From positions 2,172,801-2,236,800 of the forward strand of contig KB906724.1 of the NCBI GenBank assembly GCA_000381565.1: a stretch of 64,000 bases of DNA, in the 5' to 3' direction. Of the stretch, positions 45,901 through 55,237 are shown in pieces; the stretch's first letter is position 1; every line of letters starts with the position of its first letter. The position numbers and the translations under genes were made by a program. Source of the DNA: Oxalobacteraceae bacterium AB_14. Lineage in GTDB: Bacteria; Pseudomonadota; Gammaproteobacteria; Burkholderiales; Burkholderiaceae_D. The notes below the pieces were generated by a model. The model did not search any database and was not told the DNA's origin. It worked only from the letters and a program-made list of their open reading frames with translations.

Positions 45901-46542
45901 TCAGGCGCTGAGGGCTTTCAGCCGATCCAGCTCTGCCAGGAAGCGCTCGCTGGCGATGGCCGGCGGCCACGGCTCCCACGCGGCGCCGCCGTAGATGGCT
46001 TGCAGCGGATCGTCGCTCAACGGCGGCACGGCGATCTTCAGCGTGTGCAGTACTTCCTTCGCCGACCATCCCACCACATGCACCGCCTCGCTGGCCGCAG
46101 CCAAGCGGTCGGCCATCTTGTGGGCGGCGTGTTCCTTCGGCGTCCAATGCGGCAAGCCGTAGCGCAGGAACACCGCGCGCTCCAGCCGCACCGTCAGCGC
46201 CTTGAAGCCTTCGCCCAGGAAGGGTTTCAGCGGCGAGACGCAATCGAATCCCAGCAAGCCTTCCTCCGCATCGTGCAGCAGTTCGCGCAGCGCGCCCAGC
46301 GGCGGCAACGCCAGCCCGGCCGCCGTACCCGCGGCCGCGCGCAAATGCATCACCGTCAGCGAATGCTGCGCCACCGACAGCGGCAGCGGCCACGCCGAAT
46401 GCCCGCCCCAGCGATAGGTGCGCGCCAGGCCCAGCGCCAGGTCGCTGTCTTCCCAGTCGAACGGCGTGGGGTCGAGCAGGTCCAGCCGGCGTTCCGACGG
46501 CATGCGGACCCAGGCGCGGGTTCCATGTTGATCGCGACCCAT
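45901..46542 (-). CDS. HD-domain phosphohydrolase (YfbR-like)
   Basis: A 213-residue soluble protein with the HD-fold metal ligands: H in SVAQHSLTV, HD in ELLHDAEEGLLGFD, and a downstream Asp in KMADRLAA. This matches the 5'-nucleotidase YfbR branch of the HD superfamily, which hydrolyses deoxyribonucleotides, but exact substrate is unproven. The N-terminal 45 residues are an extension. Confidence 0.8.
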   Translation of the reverse strand: MGRDQHGTRAWVRMPSERRLDLLDPTPFDWEDSDLALGLARTYRWGGHSAWPLPLSVAQHSLTVMHLRAAAGTAAGLALPPLGALRELLHDAEEGLLGFDCVSPLKPFLGEGFKALTVRLERAVFLRYGLPHWTPKEHAAHKMADRLAAASEAVHVVGWSAKEVLHTLKIAVPPLSDDPLQAIYGGAAWEPWPPAIASERFLAELDRLKALSA

Positions 46543-46663
46543 GCGGTCTTCCTTATCTGTGGCTCAGGCTACATCCTACACCCACGGCGGCGAATTATTT
46601 TTCGGCAATGAACAGTGATTTTGCAATACACTGGAACGCTGTTCAACCCCCGACGAATGAGCT

Positions 46664-49600
46664 ATGGCGACCAGACCTTCATATATCTACCAGGGCGGCT
46701 CGGTGATGATGCACTCGCCGCTGCAATTGAAAAACTCCGAGATGTACGGCTTCTTCGTCAAGGGCGATCTGGCCAAGCTCCAGGCCACGCTGGACGACAG
46801 CTTGAACCAGGTGGCCGGACAGCGCATGCGCTTCAACGCGATTTCGCCGTATGTGCTGCTGACGTTCACCCGCGTCAACCACGCCGATTCGGCGGCCCCG
46901 GTCGACCATGCCAAGGGCTGGATCACCGAGATCGACATCGTCACCTGGATCATGGTCGGCGCCATGGACGACGAGGGCAAGCTGTCCCACATCTACTACT
47001 ACCCCGCGCACATCTTCGTCGACGACGCGATGGCGCTGATTAACGGCCGTGAACTGTTCGGCTATCCCAAATATCTGTGCGAGTACGAGATCCCGGCGGC
47101 CGGCGCCGAGCCGTTGCGCTGCTCGGTCGCGGCCAAGGGCTTCCAGCCGTTTGCGCCGGAAACCAGAATCGCCATGCATCCGCTGCTGGAAGTGAATGCG
47201 ACCCGCAAGACCGGCATCGAAAAGCCCATCGCCAGCGTGCTCGATCTGATCGAACAGGCGATAGAACTGTTCCTGTCCATCCCCGACTTCTTCAACCTCG
47301 ACGTGGCGGGTTGGGACGACATCATCTCGCTGCTGCGCAATCCGCGCATCGACCAGATCTTCCTCAAGCAGTTCCCGGACAGCGCCGGCCTGAAAGCCGT
47401 GTACCAGGCCATCCTGGCGGCGCCCGCCACCATCGACAAGATCCACGGCGGCAAGCTGCTGGGCTACGAATACGAGTGCGTGCTGCACGCCTTCGACAGC
47501 TTCCCGCTGCACGAGACGCTGGGCCTGCAACTGGGCGCGCAGGCCGCCATCCTGCCGTACAACCTGAACTTCGACTTCACCGCGCAGCCGGGCGAGGAGC
47601 TGATCGACAATTCCTCGATCGCACCGCAGAAGATCGCCATCCTCGGCGGCGGCGTCGGCTCGATGACGGCGGCCTACTACCTGAGCGACTCGCCGGGCTG
47701 GCAGAACAACTACGACATCACCGTCTACCAGCAAGGCTGGCGCCTGGGCGGCAAGGGCGCCAGCGGGCGCAATGCGCAATACGGCCAGCGCATCGAAGAA
47801 CACGGCCTGCACATCTGGTTCGGCTTCTACTCCAACGCGTTCAAGATGATCAAGGCCGCCTACGCCAGTCTCGATCGACCGGCCGGCGCGCCGCTGGCGA
47901 CCTGGCGCGACGCCTTCAAACAGCACGATTACGTGGCGCTGTCGGAGCAGGTCGGCGACCAGTGGCACAACTGGTCCATCGTGTTCCCGACGCTGCCGGG
48001 CGAACCGGGCGAGGGCGGCGAGCAGATCACGCTGTGGCAGCTGGCGGTGGCGATGATGGGCTGGATCGAGCAATGGATCAAGAGCCTGGACAAGCTGACC
48101 CGCGAGCTGGAACTGCCGCCGCACGAGCACCACACCGGCATACTGCCGGACTGGCTGTATCACCTGGCGGAAGGCGTGACCTCGTCGGCGCACGAACTGC
48201 TGGAGGACATGTCGCTGCTGGGCAGTGCCTTGTACGGCATGGTGGTCAACCTGTCGGCCGACGTCGCGCAGCACACGGAGGGCGAACACCATGCATTGGC
48301 AGGCGCATTGGTGGGCGTGCGCCAGCGGCTGCACTCGCGCTACCGCAGCCTGATCGACCGCGCCGACGGCAATGCCAGCGACGACGTCCGCCGTCTGTTC
48401 ATCTGCCTGGACCTGGGCGTTACGGTGATGAAGGGCGTGTTCGAGGACGGCGTGATACGCAATGGCTTCGACGTGATCAACGACGTCGATTTCCGCCAGT
48501 GGCTGCGCAACCATGGCGGCGATGAAGACCTGTGTGTGGATTCGGCGCCGGTGCGCGGCTTCTACGACCTGGTGTTCGCCTTCGAGGGCGGCGATTTCGG
48601 CAAACCGAATATCGAAGCAGGTACGCTGCTGCGGGCGATGGCGCGCATCGGCCTGGCCTACAAAGGCGGCATCATGTTCAAGATGCAGGCGGGGATGGGC
48701 GACACGGTGTTCACGCCGCTGTACCAGGCCTTGCTGGCGCGCGGCGTCAAGTTCAAGTTCTTCCACAAGGTCGAGGAGCTGGTGCCGGACGGCCGCCAGA
48801 TCGGCAGCATCCGCATGACGCAGCAGGTGGCGCTGAAGGGCGCAGACTACGATCCGCTGGTGGATGTGAAGGATCTGGCCTGCTGGCCCAGCACCCCGAA
48901 CTACGGCCAGATCGATCCGGCCCAAGCCGCGCTGCTGCAGGCGCACGACGTCAACCTGGAATCCTACTGGAGCGACTGGCCCAAGCTGTACCACCAGCAG
49001 TTCGACAAGGAGCTGCCGGTGCTGACGCTCAAGCGCGGCGTCGATTTCGACCAGGTAGTGTTCGGCATCTCGATCGGTTCGCTCAAGGCTTTGTGCCCGC
49101 AGCTGCTGGCGCAAAGCCCGGCGCTGAACACCACCTACGAGCAGGTGCGGACGGTGGCCACGCAGGCCTACCAGGTCTGGCTGGACAAGGACCTCAAGCA
49201 GATGGGCTGGGACTATCAGCCCGACGGCCAGCAGCCGGTGCTGAGCGGCTTCAGCGAACCTTACGACACCTGGGCGCCGATGGACCAGTTGCTATGCCGC
49301 GAGGCCTGGCCGGCGCCGCTGGACCCGCGCAATGTGTCCTACTTCTGCAGCGCGCTGCCGGTGGCGAGCTATCCGCCGGTGAGCGACAGCGGCTTCCCTG
49401 CGCGCATGACGGCGCTGGCGAAGGAGGGCGCGGTCGAGCAGTTGAGCAAGAGGATCGCCTCGCTGTGGTCGGCGGCGGGACCGGCCGGCGCCTTCCCGTG
49501 GCAATGGCTGGTGGATGGCAGCGAAGCGACCGGCGTGGCGCGCTTCGACAGCCAGTACTGGCGCGCCAACGTCGATCCGTCCGAGCGTTATGTGATGTCG

Positions 49601-49789
49601 GTGGTGAACAGCACCAAGTACCGCTTGCAGACCGACCAATCCGGCTACTCCAATCTGTTCCTGACGGGCGATTGGATCAAGACCGGCTTGAACGCCGGCT
49701 GCGTGGAAGCGGCGGTGATGGCCGGCATGCAGACCTCGCGCGCGATGAGCGGCCACCCGGCCGTCATCGAGGGCGAGACCGACTTCTGA
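46664..49789 (+). CDS. Fusion: acetoacetate decarboxylase-like domain + FAD-dependent oxidoreductase
   Basis: A 1041-residue protein. Residues 1-310 resemble the acetoacetate decarboxylase fold, with INGRELFGYPKYL placing a candidate Schiff-base Lys at 136 (the following residue is Tyr, where ADC normally has a second Lys). From residue 322, KIAILGGGVGSMTAAYYLSD is a Rossmann FAD/NAD site, then GWRLGGKGASGRN; the C-terminal LFLTGDWIKTGLNAGCVEAA closes the flavin site, as in amine oxidases and carotenoid desaturases. No signal peptide. Likely oxidises a bulky, perhaps lipid-like or polyketide, substrate. Pathway unknown; neighbours give no hint. Confidence 0.8.
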   Translation: MATRPSYIYQGGSVMMHSPLQLKNSEMYGFFVKGDLAKLQATLDDSLNQVAGQRMRFNAISPYVLLTFTRVNHADSAAPVDHAKGWITEIDIVTWIMVGAMDDEGKLSHIYYYPAHIFVDDAMALINGRELFGYPKYLCEYEIPAAGAEPLRCSVAAKGFQPFAPETRIAMHPLLEVNATRKTGIEKPIASVLDLIEQAIELFLSIPDFFNLDVAGWDDIISLLRNPRIDQIFLKQFPDSAGLKAVYQAILAAPATIDKIHGGKLLGYEYECVLHAFDSFPLHETLGLQLGAQAAILPYNLNFDFTAQPGEELIDNSSIAPQKIAILGGGVGSMTAAYYLSDSPGWQNNYDITVYQQGWRLGGKGASGRNAQYGQRIEEHGLHIWFGFYSNAFKMIKAAYASLDRPAGAPLATWRDAFKQHDYVALSEQVGDQWHNWSIVFPTLPGEPGEGGEQITLWQLAVAMMGWIEQWIKSLDKLTRELELPPHEHHTGILPDWLYHLAEGVTSSAHELLEDMSLLGSALYGMVVNLSADVAQHTEGEHHALAGALVGVRQRLHSRYRSLIDRADGNASDDVRRLFICLDLGVTVMKGVFEDGVIRNGFDVINDVDFRQWLRNHGGDEDLCVDSAPVRGFYDLVFAFEGGDFGKPNIEAGTLLRAMARIGLAYKGGIMFKMQAGMGDTVFTPLYQALLARGVKFKFFHKVEELVPDGRQIGSIRMTQQVALKGADYDPLVDVKDLACWPSTPNYGQIDPAQAALLQAHDVNLESYWSDWPKLYHQQFDKELPVLTLKRGVDFDQVVFGISIGSLKALCPQLLAQSPALNTTYEQVRTVATQAYQVWLDKDLKQMGWDYQPDGQQPVLSGFSEPYDTWAPMDQLLCREAWPAPLDPRNVSYFCSALPVASYPPVSDSGFPARMTALAKEGAVEQLSKRIASLWSAAGPAGAFPWQWLVDGSEATGVARFDSQYWRANVDPSERYVMSVVNSTKYRLQTDQSGYSNLFLTGDWIKTGLNAGCVEAAVMAGMQTSRAMSGHPAVIEGETDF

Positions 49790-49797
49790 CGCGGGGA

Positions 49798-50178
49798 TTA
49801 GCGGCGGCGGGCCAGCGCGGGGCCCAGCCGCAGGTCGATTTTATCGGCGATGCCGGCCTGCGCCCAGAACGGCTTGCCGATGCGGGTGTACTCGTCGCTG
49901 ATGTCGCAGGCCAGGATGCGGCCGTCGGCCGGCAGTGCCAGCGCCACCGACAGCGCGCTGTAGCCGGTGAACACGCCGATCTCGATGGTGTTGCGGGCGC
50001 CGGTCAGCTTGACCAGCATCGCCATGAATTGGCCCTGCTCGGGCGCGATCTGCATGGTGGCGCGTTCGTGGCCGCGGGTGGCGTCGCGCAGGGCGGTCTG
50101 CGCCGGATGCTCGCGCAGCGAATGCGCCAGCACGTAGTCGTACAGTGGGTCGGTGAGGTTGAGCGTGCGGTTGGACAT
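49798..50178 (-). pseudogene. O-methyltransferase, C-terminally truncated
   Basis: Codes for the first 126 residues of a class I SAM-dependent O-methyltransferase (caffeoyl-CoA OMT type): GQFMAMLVKLTGARNTIEIGVFTGYSAL is motif I, and LPADGRILACDIS motif II. The frame stops right after DLRLGPAL, where about 95 further residues, including the metal-binding Asp cluster, are expected. The cut coincides with the end of the convergent fusion gene, suggesting a deletion. Probably inactive. Confidence 0.65.
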
Positions 50179-50235
50179 GCGGCGTCTCCTTGGTTGGATG
50201 CCGCCAGTGTAGCAGTGTCACCGCGGGCTCGCAGG

Positions 50236-53118
50236 TCAGGTGGTCGATTCCTGCTGCGACATGGTCACATCGTTGCTGGCGGCGCGGCGCAGGTCGTTGC
50301 AGGCCTGGTCCAGCGCGGCGGCCACACCTGGCAGGCGGCGGGTGACTTCGTCCAGATCGCCAGCGGCGGCGGCGGCCTCCATCTCGTGGCACAGCGTGTG
50401 CAGATGGGTCGAGCTCAGATAGCCGGCGCTGCCCTTGAGCGCATGGATCGCCGCCGCCGCCGCGTGGGCGTTGGCGGCCGTGACGGCGGCGCGCGCGTTC
50501 TCCAGCCGGCGCGGCGCTTCATCCAGGAAGGCCTGGGTGATGCGCTGCATGTGCGAGTGCGACAGGCCGGCCAGCGGCATGATCTGCACCGTGGAGGGAT
50601 CGACGCGCTTCTCGACCGCCGGCGCCACGCCGAACTGCTCGTCCAGCGATTGCGCGCGGTTGGCGGACAGGCGCGCGGCGTCGGTCGGCCGCAGCGGCCG
50701 GCCGCGACTCAGGTGCTGGGCGATGGTCTTCTCGATCTGGTCGTACAGCAGGCGCTCGTCGACCGGCTTGCTGAGGAAACCGTCCATGCCCACCGCCAGA
50801 TAGCGCGCGCGGTCATGGTCGCTGGCGTTGGCGGTCAGCGCGATGATCGGGATGCCGGGATCGAGCACGCGGTAGTCTTCGCTGCCGCCGCTGCGGATCA
50901 GGCGCGCGGCCTGTTCGCCATCCATCATCGGCATGCGGCCGTCCATCAGCACCAGGTCGTAGGCGGCGGTGCTGAGCGCATGCAGCGCCTGCAAGCCGTT
51001 CTCCACCACGCGGATATCGTGGCCCATGTTTTCCAGCAGCGTGCTGACGATGATCTGGTTGGTGCGCACGTCCTCGGCGCACAACACGCGCAGGCGATAG
51101 GCGTGGTGCTCCTTGCGCGGCAGGCTGGAAGGATCGATGGCCGGCGCCGTGCCCAGCGCCAGCGGCAGCGTGAAGCTGAACGTGGAGCCGACGCCGACCC
51201 GGCTTTCGGCGGCGATCGAGCCGCCCATCAACTCCACCAGCTCCTTGCAGATCGCCAGGCCAAGACCGGTGCCGCCGTAGCGGCGGGTGGTCGAATGGTC
51301 GGCCTGTTCGAACTTCTGGAACAGGCGTGGCAGCGTCTCGGCCGGGATGCCGGGGCCGGTGTCGGCGATGTCGAAGCTGACGCTGGTGCGGCCGTCGACC
51401 GTCAGCACGGCCGAGGCGTCCAGCCGCACTTCGCCGCGGTCGGTGAATTTGATGGCGTTGCCCAGCAGGTTAAGCAGGATCTGGCGTAGACGGGTCGGAT
51501 CGCCGCGCACGTAGCGCGGCAGGTCCAGCGCCAGGTCGCAGCGCAGCAGCAGGCTCTTGGCGTCGGCCTGGCCTTGCAGGATGCCGATGGCGTCGTCGAC
51601 CAGCGCGACCAGGTCGAAGTCCACCGTTTCGATCGACAGGCGGCCGGCGTCGATCTTGGAGAAGTCGAGAATGTCGTTGAGGATGGCCAGCAGCGATTCG
51701 CTGTTCTGCAGGCCGATGCGCAGGTATTCCTCGGTGCGGCCGCGCACCGACTGGTCGCGCATGGCGAACTTGATCATGCCGATCACGCCGGCCAGCGGCG
51801 TGCGGATGTCGTGGCTCATCGCCGACAGGAAATCGATGCGGTGGCGGCTGACCACCTCCGCGTGTTCCTTGGCCTCGGTCAGCTGCGCCGTGCGCTCCTG
51901 CACGCGCTGCTCCAGCGTGTTGCGCAGCAGGCGGATCTGGTCGGCCAGCGCGAACGCCAGCAGCACGCCGTCCAGCGTGCCGCCCAGCAGCGTGAACAGC
52001 TGGGCGTTGGTGATCATGGCCGGGATCAGGCCCAGGTTGGCCGGCAGGATGAACAGCCCCGGCACCATCAGCGCGACAAAGCCGAGCACGAAGAAGCGCG
52101 CCGGGTAGTAACCGCGCCGCCACACCACGATGCCGCTGGTGAGCGCCATCGTCATCCAGATCGTGATGACGATGGTGGCGATGGTGTGCGCGTAGCTCAG
52201 GTAGAAGAAGCAGCTCGGCAGCGTCACCAGCGGCAGCACGATGTTGATGCGGCTGAGGCGGTGCAGCAGCGGTGAATGCTCTTTCAGCCGCAGGAAGTTG
52301 GTGTAGAACATGGTGCTCAGCACCGGCAGCAGGAAGAAGGGCACGTAGTGCCATTGCAGGTTGTGCCAGCCGAACAGGTCGGCCGTCAGGTGGAAGGTCA
52401 TGCCCCAGGCGATGGCGTAGCACAGCACGTACAGCGAGTAGTACAGCGACGAGTTGTCGCGGGTGATCGAGTAGATGAAGAAGTTAAACACCGTCAACGC
52501 CAGCAGCGCGCCGATGGAGCCGATGATGAGCACGTTCTCGCGCGCCACCAGCTGCTGGTAGGCGGTGCGCGGCAACACTGACATCACCGGCGTGCGGGCG
52601 TAGTAGGGGCTGGCGAAGCGTATCAGCACCTGGTAGCGCTGGCCGGGCTGCAGGTCGACGTCTTTGCCGTAGTGCAGCAGGTAGGAATGCGGCTGGCGGT
52701 AGCCGGTCAGCATCTGGCGCGCGCTGCCGTCGGGACCGAACACCTGGATGTCGACCATGTCGATCAGCGTGTCGTTGGGATCGATGACCCAGGCCGGCTG
52801 GTGGCTGTCGTTGCGCAGCTCGGCATAGAGCCAGTAGCCGCCGCCGAGCAGGTTGACCTTGGTGGCGGGATTGAGACCGGCGAGCAGCTTGGGCAGACCG
52901 GCGGCGTCGACCGGGAAGGGCTGGCCTTCGTCCACGTATAGCTTGCCTGTTGTCATCAAATCGATACTTGCGGTATTGACGCTGATCGCAGCCGGTGGAC
53001 GCTCCGCAGCCGAGGCTGCGGTTGGGCTCAACACCAGTTGCCACCATGCCAGCATCGCCAGCAGCACGAGCAACGCGCCACGTGGTAGACCGTAAGACAT
53101 CTTGCTAGCTGTACTCAT
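50236..53118 (-). CDS. Hybrid sensor histidine kinase, 7TMR-DISM type with receiver and Hpt
   Basis: A 960-residue membrane kinase: signal/anchor helix, periplasmic 7TMR-DISM extracellular domain (about 50-185), seven membrane helices (about 190-395), coiled coil, His kinase with H-box FLSAMSHDIRTPLAGV (His436) and HATPase GGTGLGLAICKELV, a receiver with LVLMDGRMPMMDG, and a C-terminal Hpt with HALKGSAGYLSS. The whole phosphorelay is in one chain; an output regulator is elsewhere. ATG 53118 is the likely start; 53100 is an alternative and the extension to 53379 is rejected. Confidence 0.85.
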   Translation of the reverse strand: MSTASKMSYGLPRGALLVLLAMLAWWQLVLSPTAASAAERPPAAISVNTASIDLMTTGKLYVDEGQPFPVDAAGLPKLLAGLNPATKVNLLGGGYWLYAELRNDSHQPAWVIDPNDTLIDMVDIQVFGPDGSARQMLTGYRQPHSYLLHYGKDVDLQPGQRYQVLIRFASPYYARTPVMSVLPRTAYQQLVARENVLIIGSIGALLALTVFNFFIYSITRDNSSLYYSLYVLCYAIAWGMTFHLTADLFGWHNLQWHYVPFFLLPVLSTMFYTNFLRLKEHSPLLHRLSRINIVLPLVTLPSCFFYLSYAHTIATIVITIWMTMALTSGIVVWRRGYYPARFFVLGFVALMVPGLFILPANLGLIPAMITNAQLFTLLGGTLDGVLLAFALADQIRLLRNTLEQRVQERTAQLTEAKEHAEVVSRHRIDFLSAMSHDIRTPLAGVIGMIKFAMRDQSVRGRTEEYLRIGLQNSESLLAILNDILDFSKIDAGRLSIETVDFDLVALVDDAIGILQGQADAKSLLLRCDLALDLPRYVRGDPTRLRQILLNLLGNAIKFTDRGEVRLDASAVLTVDGRTSVSFDIADTGPGIPAETLPRLFQKFEQADHSTTRRYGGTGLGLAICKELVELMGGSIAAESRVGVGSTFSFTLPLALGTAPAIDPSSLPRKEHHAYRLRVLCAEDVRTNQIIVSTLLENMGHDIRVVENGLQALHALSTAAYDLVLMDGRMPMMDGEQAARLIRSGGSEDYRVLDPGIPIIALTANASDHDRARYLAVGMDGFLSKPVDERLLYDQIEKTIAQHLSRGRPLRPTDAARLSANRAQSLDEQFGVAPAVEKRVDPSTVQIMPLAGLSHSHMQRITQAFLDEAPRRLENARAAVTAANAHAAAAAIHALKGSAGYLSSTHLHTLCHEMEAAAAAGDLDEVTRRLPGVAAALDQACNDLRRAASNDVTMSQQESTT

Positions 53119-53278
53119 TAGTGTTCCGAAGGCCGCAGGTCTCAATAAGTGGGGTTTTTTCCATTTTAAACGAGAACTTATTGTTTTATTCAAAAATTGA
53201 CCTATGGCATGGACCGATGCTTGGCGCATGCCGGGCGGGGCAGGTAAGATGGCGCCTTTGCACCACAGGAGCGCGACC

Positions 53279-53908
53279 GTGCTTATCTCTCCAGAACAAT
53301 TCATCGGCTTTCTCAGCGCCGCCTTGCTGATCACGATTTCGCCGGGCCCGGACAATTTGATGGTGCTCAGCGTCGGCATGTCGCGCGGACGGCGTCAGGG
53401 CATGGTGTTCGGCCTGGGCTGCGCGCTGGGCTGCCTGAGCCATACTTTGTTGGCGACCTTGGGCGTGAGCGCCCTGATCAAGGCTACACCGATGGCGTTC
53501 GGCGCGCTCAAGCTGCTGGGTGGCGGGTATCTGATCTGGCTGGGCATCGGTGCGTTGCGCAGTCGCGGCGGCGCCCGTGTCGAGGGCGGCGGGGTGCCGG
53601 ACGAGAGCCTGGCCAAGCTGTTTGGCAAGGGGCTGTTCGCCAATGCCGTCAATCCGAAGGTGGTGCTGTTCTTCCTGTCTTTCTTGCCGCAGTTTGTGGT
53701 GGCGGAGCGGGGCGATGTCAGCTGGCAGACCGCTCAGCTGGGCTTGTTGTTCACGGCGCAGGGCGTCGTACTGTTCGGTTTGCTGGGATATTTTTCCGGC
53801 GCGGTGGGCGCGTGGATCAACCGCCATCCGGGCGCCGGCATGTGGATGGATCGCGTGGCCGGTGCGATTTTCGTCGGCCTGGGGTTGAAACTGATTATTT
53901 CTCGTTAA
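53279..53908 (+). CDS. LysE-family amino-acid/metabolite exporter
   Basis: A 209-residue membrane protein with six segments, ISPGPDNLMVLSVG and GLGCALGCLSHTLLATLGVSAL, and NPKVVLFFLSFLPQFV, all LysE/RhtB hallmarks. I take the GTG at 53279 because AGGAG (53267-53271) is seven bases upstream and the family N terminus begins there; in-frame ATGs at 53204 and 53249 would add a non-hydrophobic leader. It exports amino acids or homoserine-like compounds in characterised relatives. Confidence 0.85.
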   Translation: MLISPEQFIGFLSAALLITISPGPDNLMVLSVGMSRGRRQGMVFGLGCALGCLSHTLLATLGVSALIKATPMAFGALKLLGGGYLIWLGIGALRSRGGARVEGGGVPDESLAKLFGKGLFANAVNPKVVLFFLSFLPQFVVAERGDVSWQTAQLGLLFTAQGVVLFGLLGYFSGAVGAWINRHPGAGMWMDRVAGAIFVGLGLKLIISR

Positions 53909-54013
53909 AAGAGCAAAAAAAGTCTGTTCGCAGCGCCGATGTCATCATGGCGTAATGTTGCGCTGCAATACTGGCTTTGCTCTTTCAAGTCTCTCCCGAT
54001 TTGAAAACTTTTG

Positions 54014-54046
54014 GCCCGCGCCTCTTTGTGCTGCGGGCTTTTTTTT
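54014..54046 (+). terminator. Rho-independent terminator downstream of lysE-like gene
   Basis: GCCCGC (54014-54019) and GCGGGC (54033-54038) flank a 13-base loop and are followed by eight T. The 105 bases between the LysE stop and this hairpin contain no gene but could be a small RNA or a long 3' leader. Confidence 0.75.
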
Positions 54047-54125
54047 GTCCGTCGCATGGTGAAGCAGGATTGCAGTTGCAACTTTTTCATGTCATTATCT
54101 GCCGGACAACTATCTGGAGTTCGCC

Positions 54126-54302
54126 ATGTCTACATACATCCCCGCTTTGATCTGGGCACTTTCGGCGGTGGCTTGCCTGGTTATTGCCAAGCGGCGGTCT
54201 GTAAAAACAACTGGGATCAGGGCTGTCTTGGTGGCCGTACTTGGCCCAGTTGCGATTCCTTTCGTGCTGGCTGTAAAGCCTGACGCATTCAAGCAGGCAT
54301 AA
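54126..54302 (+). CDS. Small two-helix membrane protein
   Basis: Fifty-eight codons: helix one PALIWALSAVACLVIAK, a basic turn RRSVKTTG, helix two AVLVAVLGPVAIPFVLAV, then a short soluble end. ATG 54126 follows TGGAG at about 54114. It lies between a terminator and the first hairpin element of the array, so it may be the first array gene. Function unknown. Confidence 0.7.
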   Translation: MSTYIPALIWALSAVACLVIAKRRSVKTTGIRAVLVAVLGPVAIPFVLAVKPDAFKQA

Positions 54303-54341
54303 ATCGAGACGGTAGGATTCGAAGGCAGTGCTGGGGGAAAG

Positions 54342-54378
54342 CTGTCGGTTTGCTTACGGCCAGAAACCGACGTTCAAG
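54342..54378. repeat. Array hairpin element 1
   Basis: GTCGGTTT (54344-54351) and AAACCGAC (54364-54371) form a perfect 8-bp stem; the loop GCTTACGGCCAG carries the conserved CGGCCA core, followed by GTTCAAG. Confidence 0.7.
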
Positions 54379-54414
54379 TCCCATTCAAGGTAGAAGCATT
54401 TTTTTAGGTTAGAT

Positions 54415-54906
54415 ATGGCACTTCACCCACAACTCGACGAGTTGATTCATCGCATGCTTCCTGTCGTGCAGGACTTTCATCGCAAGAGCATGTTTTCCCC
54501 TCACGCAGCAACGATTAACGACGCTGGCGAACTATCAGGGTATGCCCTTACGACAGATGGAACAACGCAGCTATCCGTAGTGCAAACAATCGAGCACTTT
54601 GAAAATAGATTTTCGGGACAGGCGAAGTCGGGTGAAATTCGAGCTACGGGCATCTTCTATCATTCTCCCGGAATTGAGGCTTCAGGTAACAGCGTTTCCT
54701 TACCTCCTGCAGACACTACTGATGAATGCAGAACCTTAGTGGCACTATTGGAGCATTCATCAGGTGACTCCCTCTACTTGCTCGTGCCCTATAGCGGTGA
54801 GGCCAACGCCATTGAATATGCCGCTGGAAAACTCATCGAGAAGCCCGCAAAAATCTTTCGTTCGGAGCCGAGTTCAGCGAAAAATCCCTGGTGGAGGCTG
54901 TGGTGA
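54415..54906 (+). CDS. Hypothetical protein (array gene)
   Basis: A 163-residue soluble acidic protein. It has a helical start (ALHPQLDELIHRMLPVVQDF), then mixed alpha/beta with ASGNSVSLPPADTTDECRTL and LYLLVPYSGEANAIEY, and ends KNPWWRLW. The pattern fits small orphan effector-immunity-type proteins, but nothing specific is recognised. It is noticeably AT-richer than genes before 54 kb. It is bounded by hairpin elements 1 and 2. Confidence 0.75.
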   Translation: MALHPQLDELIHRMLPVVQDFHRKSMFSPHAATINDAGELSGYALTTDGTTQLSVVQTIEHFENRFSGQAKSGEIRATGIFYHSPGIEASGNSVSLPPADTTDECRTLVALLEHSSGDSLYLLVPYSGEANAIEYAAGKLIEKPAKIFRSEPSSAKNPWWRLW

Positions 54907-54965
54907 CGCCTGAGTTCATTATCGATCGTATGGGGTTACCGGCGACTTACACCCGTCATAGGGCA

Positions 54966-54992
54966 TGGCAGCAACCGGCCACAAGCAGACGA
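54966..54992. repeat. Array hairpin element 2
   Basis: TGGCAGCAACCGGCCACAAG followed by CAGACG; the CGGCCA core is kept and the stem is weak. It lies between two array genes. Confidence 0.5.
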
Positions 54993-55026
54993 GTAGAAGG
55001 TTCACAAAAAAAGGATAGGAAGACTT

Positions 55027-55233
55027 ATGTCGAATTGGACCAATCGGGGAAAGACGGTATCGCAATTGATAAAAGAATTGCGGACCTTTGAGAATCAGGA
55101 GTTGGAAGTTCGCATCTCCGTTGATGATGGCACGACCTCCGTTCCCATCTCGTTGGTAGCAAAGGTTAATGGTCGTTTCGCTATGTTGACGAACTGTGAA
55201 GAAGCGCCAAGTGTTCTCAATCATCGCGGTTGA
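55027..55233 (+). CDS. Small hypothetical protein (array gene)
   Basis: A 68-residue protein with VSQLIKELRTFENQELEVRI and an ISLVAKVNGR strand pair, a compact alpha/beta unit. AGGA precedes the ATG at 55027. The sequence pattern looks like a recurrent small domain in proteobacteria, but I cannot name it. Unit between elements 2 and 3. Confidence 0.7.
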   Translation: MSNWTNRGKTVSQLIKELRTFENQELEVRISVDDGTTSVPISLVAKVNGRFAMLTNCEEAPSVLNHRG

Positions 55234-55237
55234 ACTT

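Noticed and set aside
46679..49114. Long minus-strand open frame (about 810 codons) inside the 1041-residue fusion gene
   Set aside because: Same shadow pattern of Gln/His/Arg/Val repeats; the plus-strand gene has clear domains throughout.
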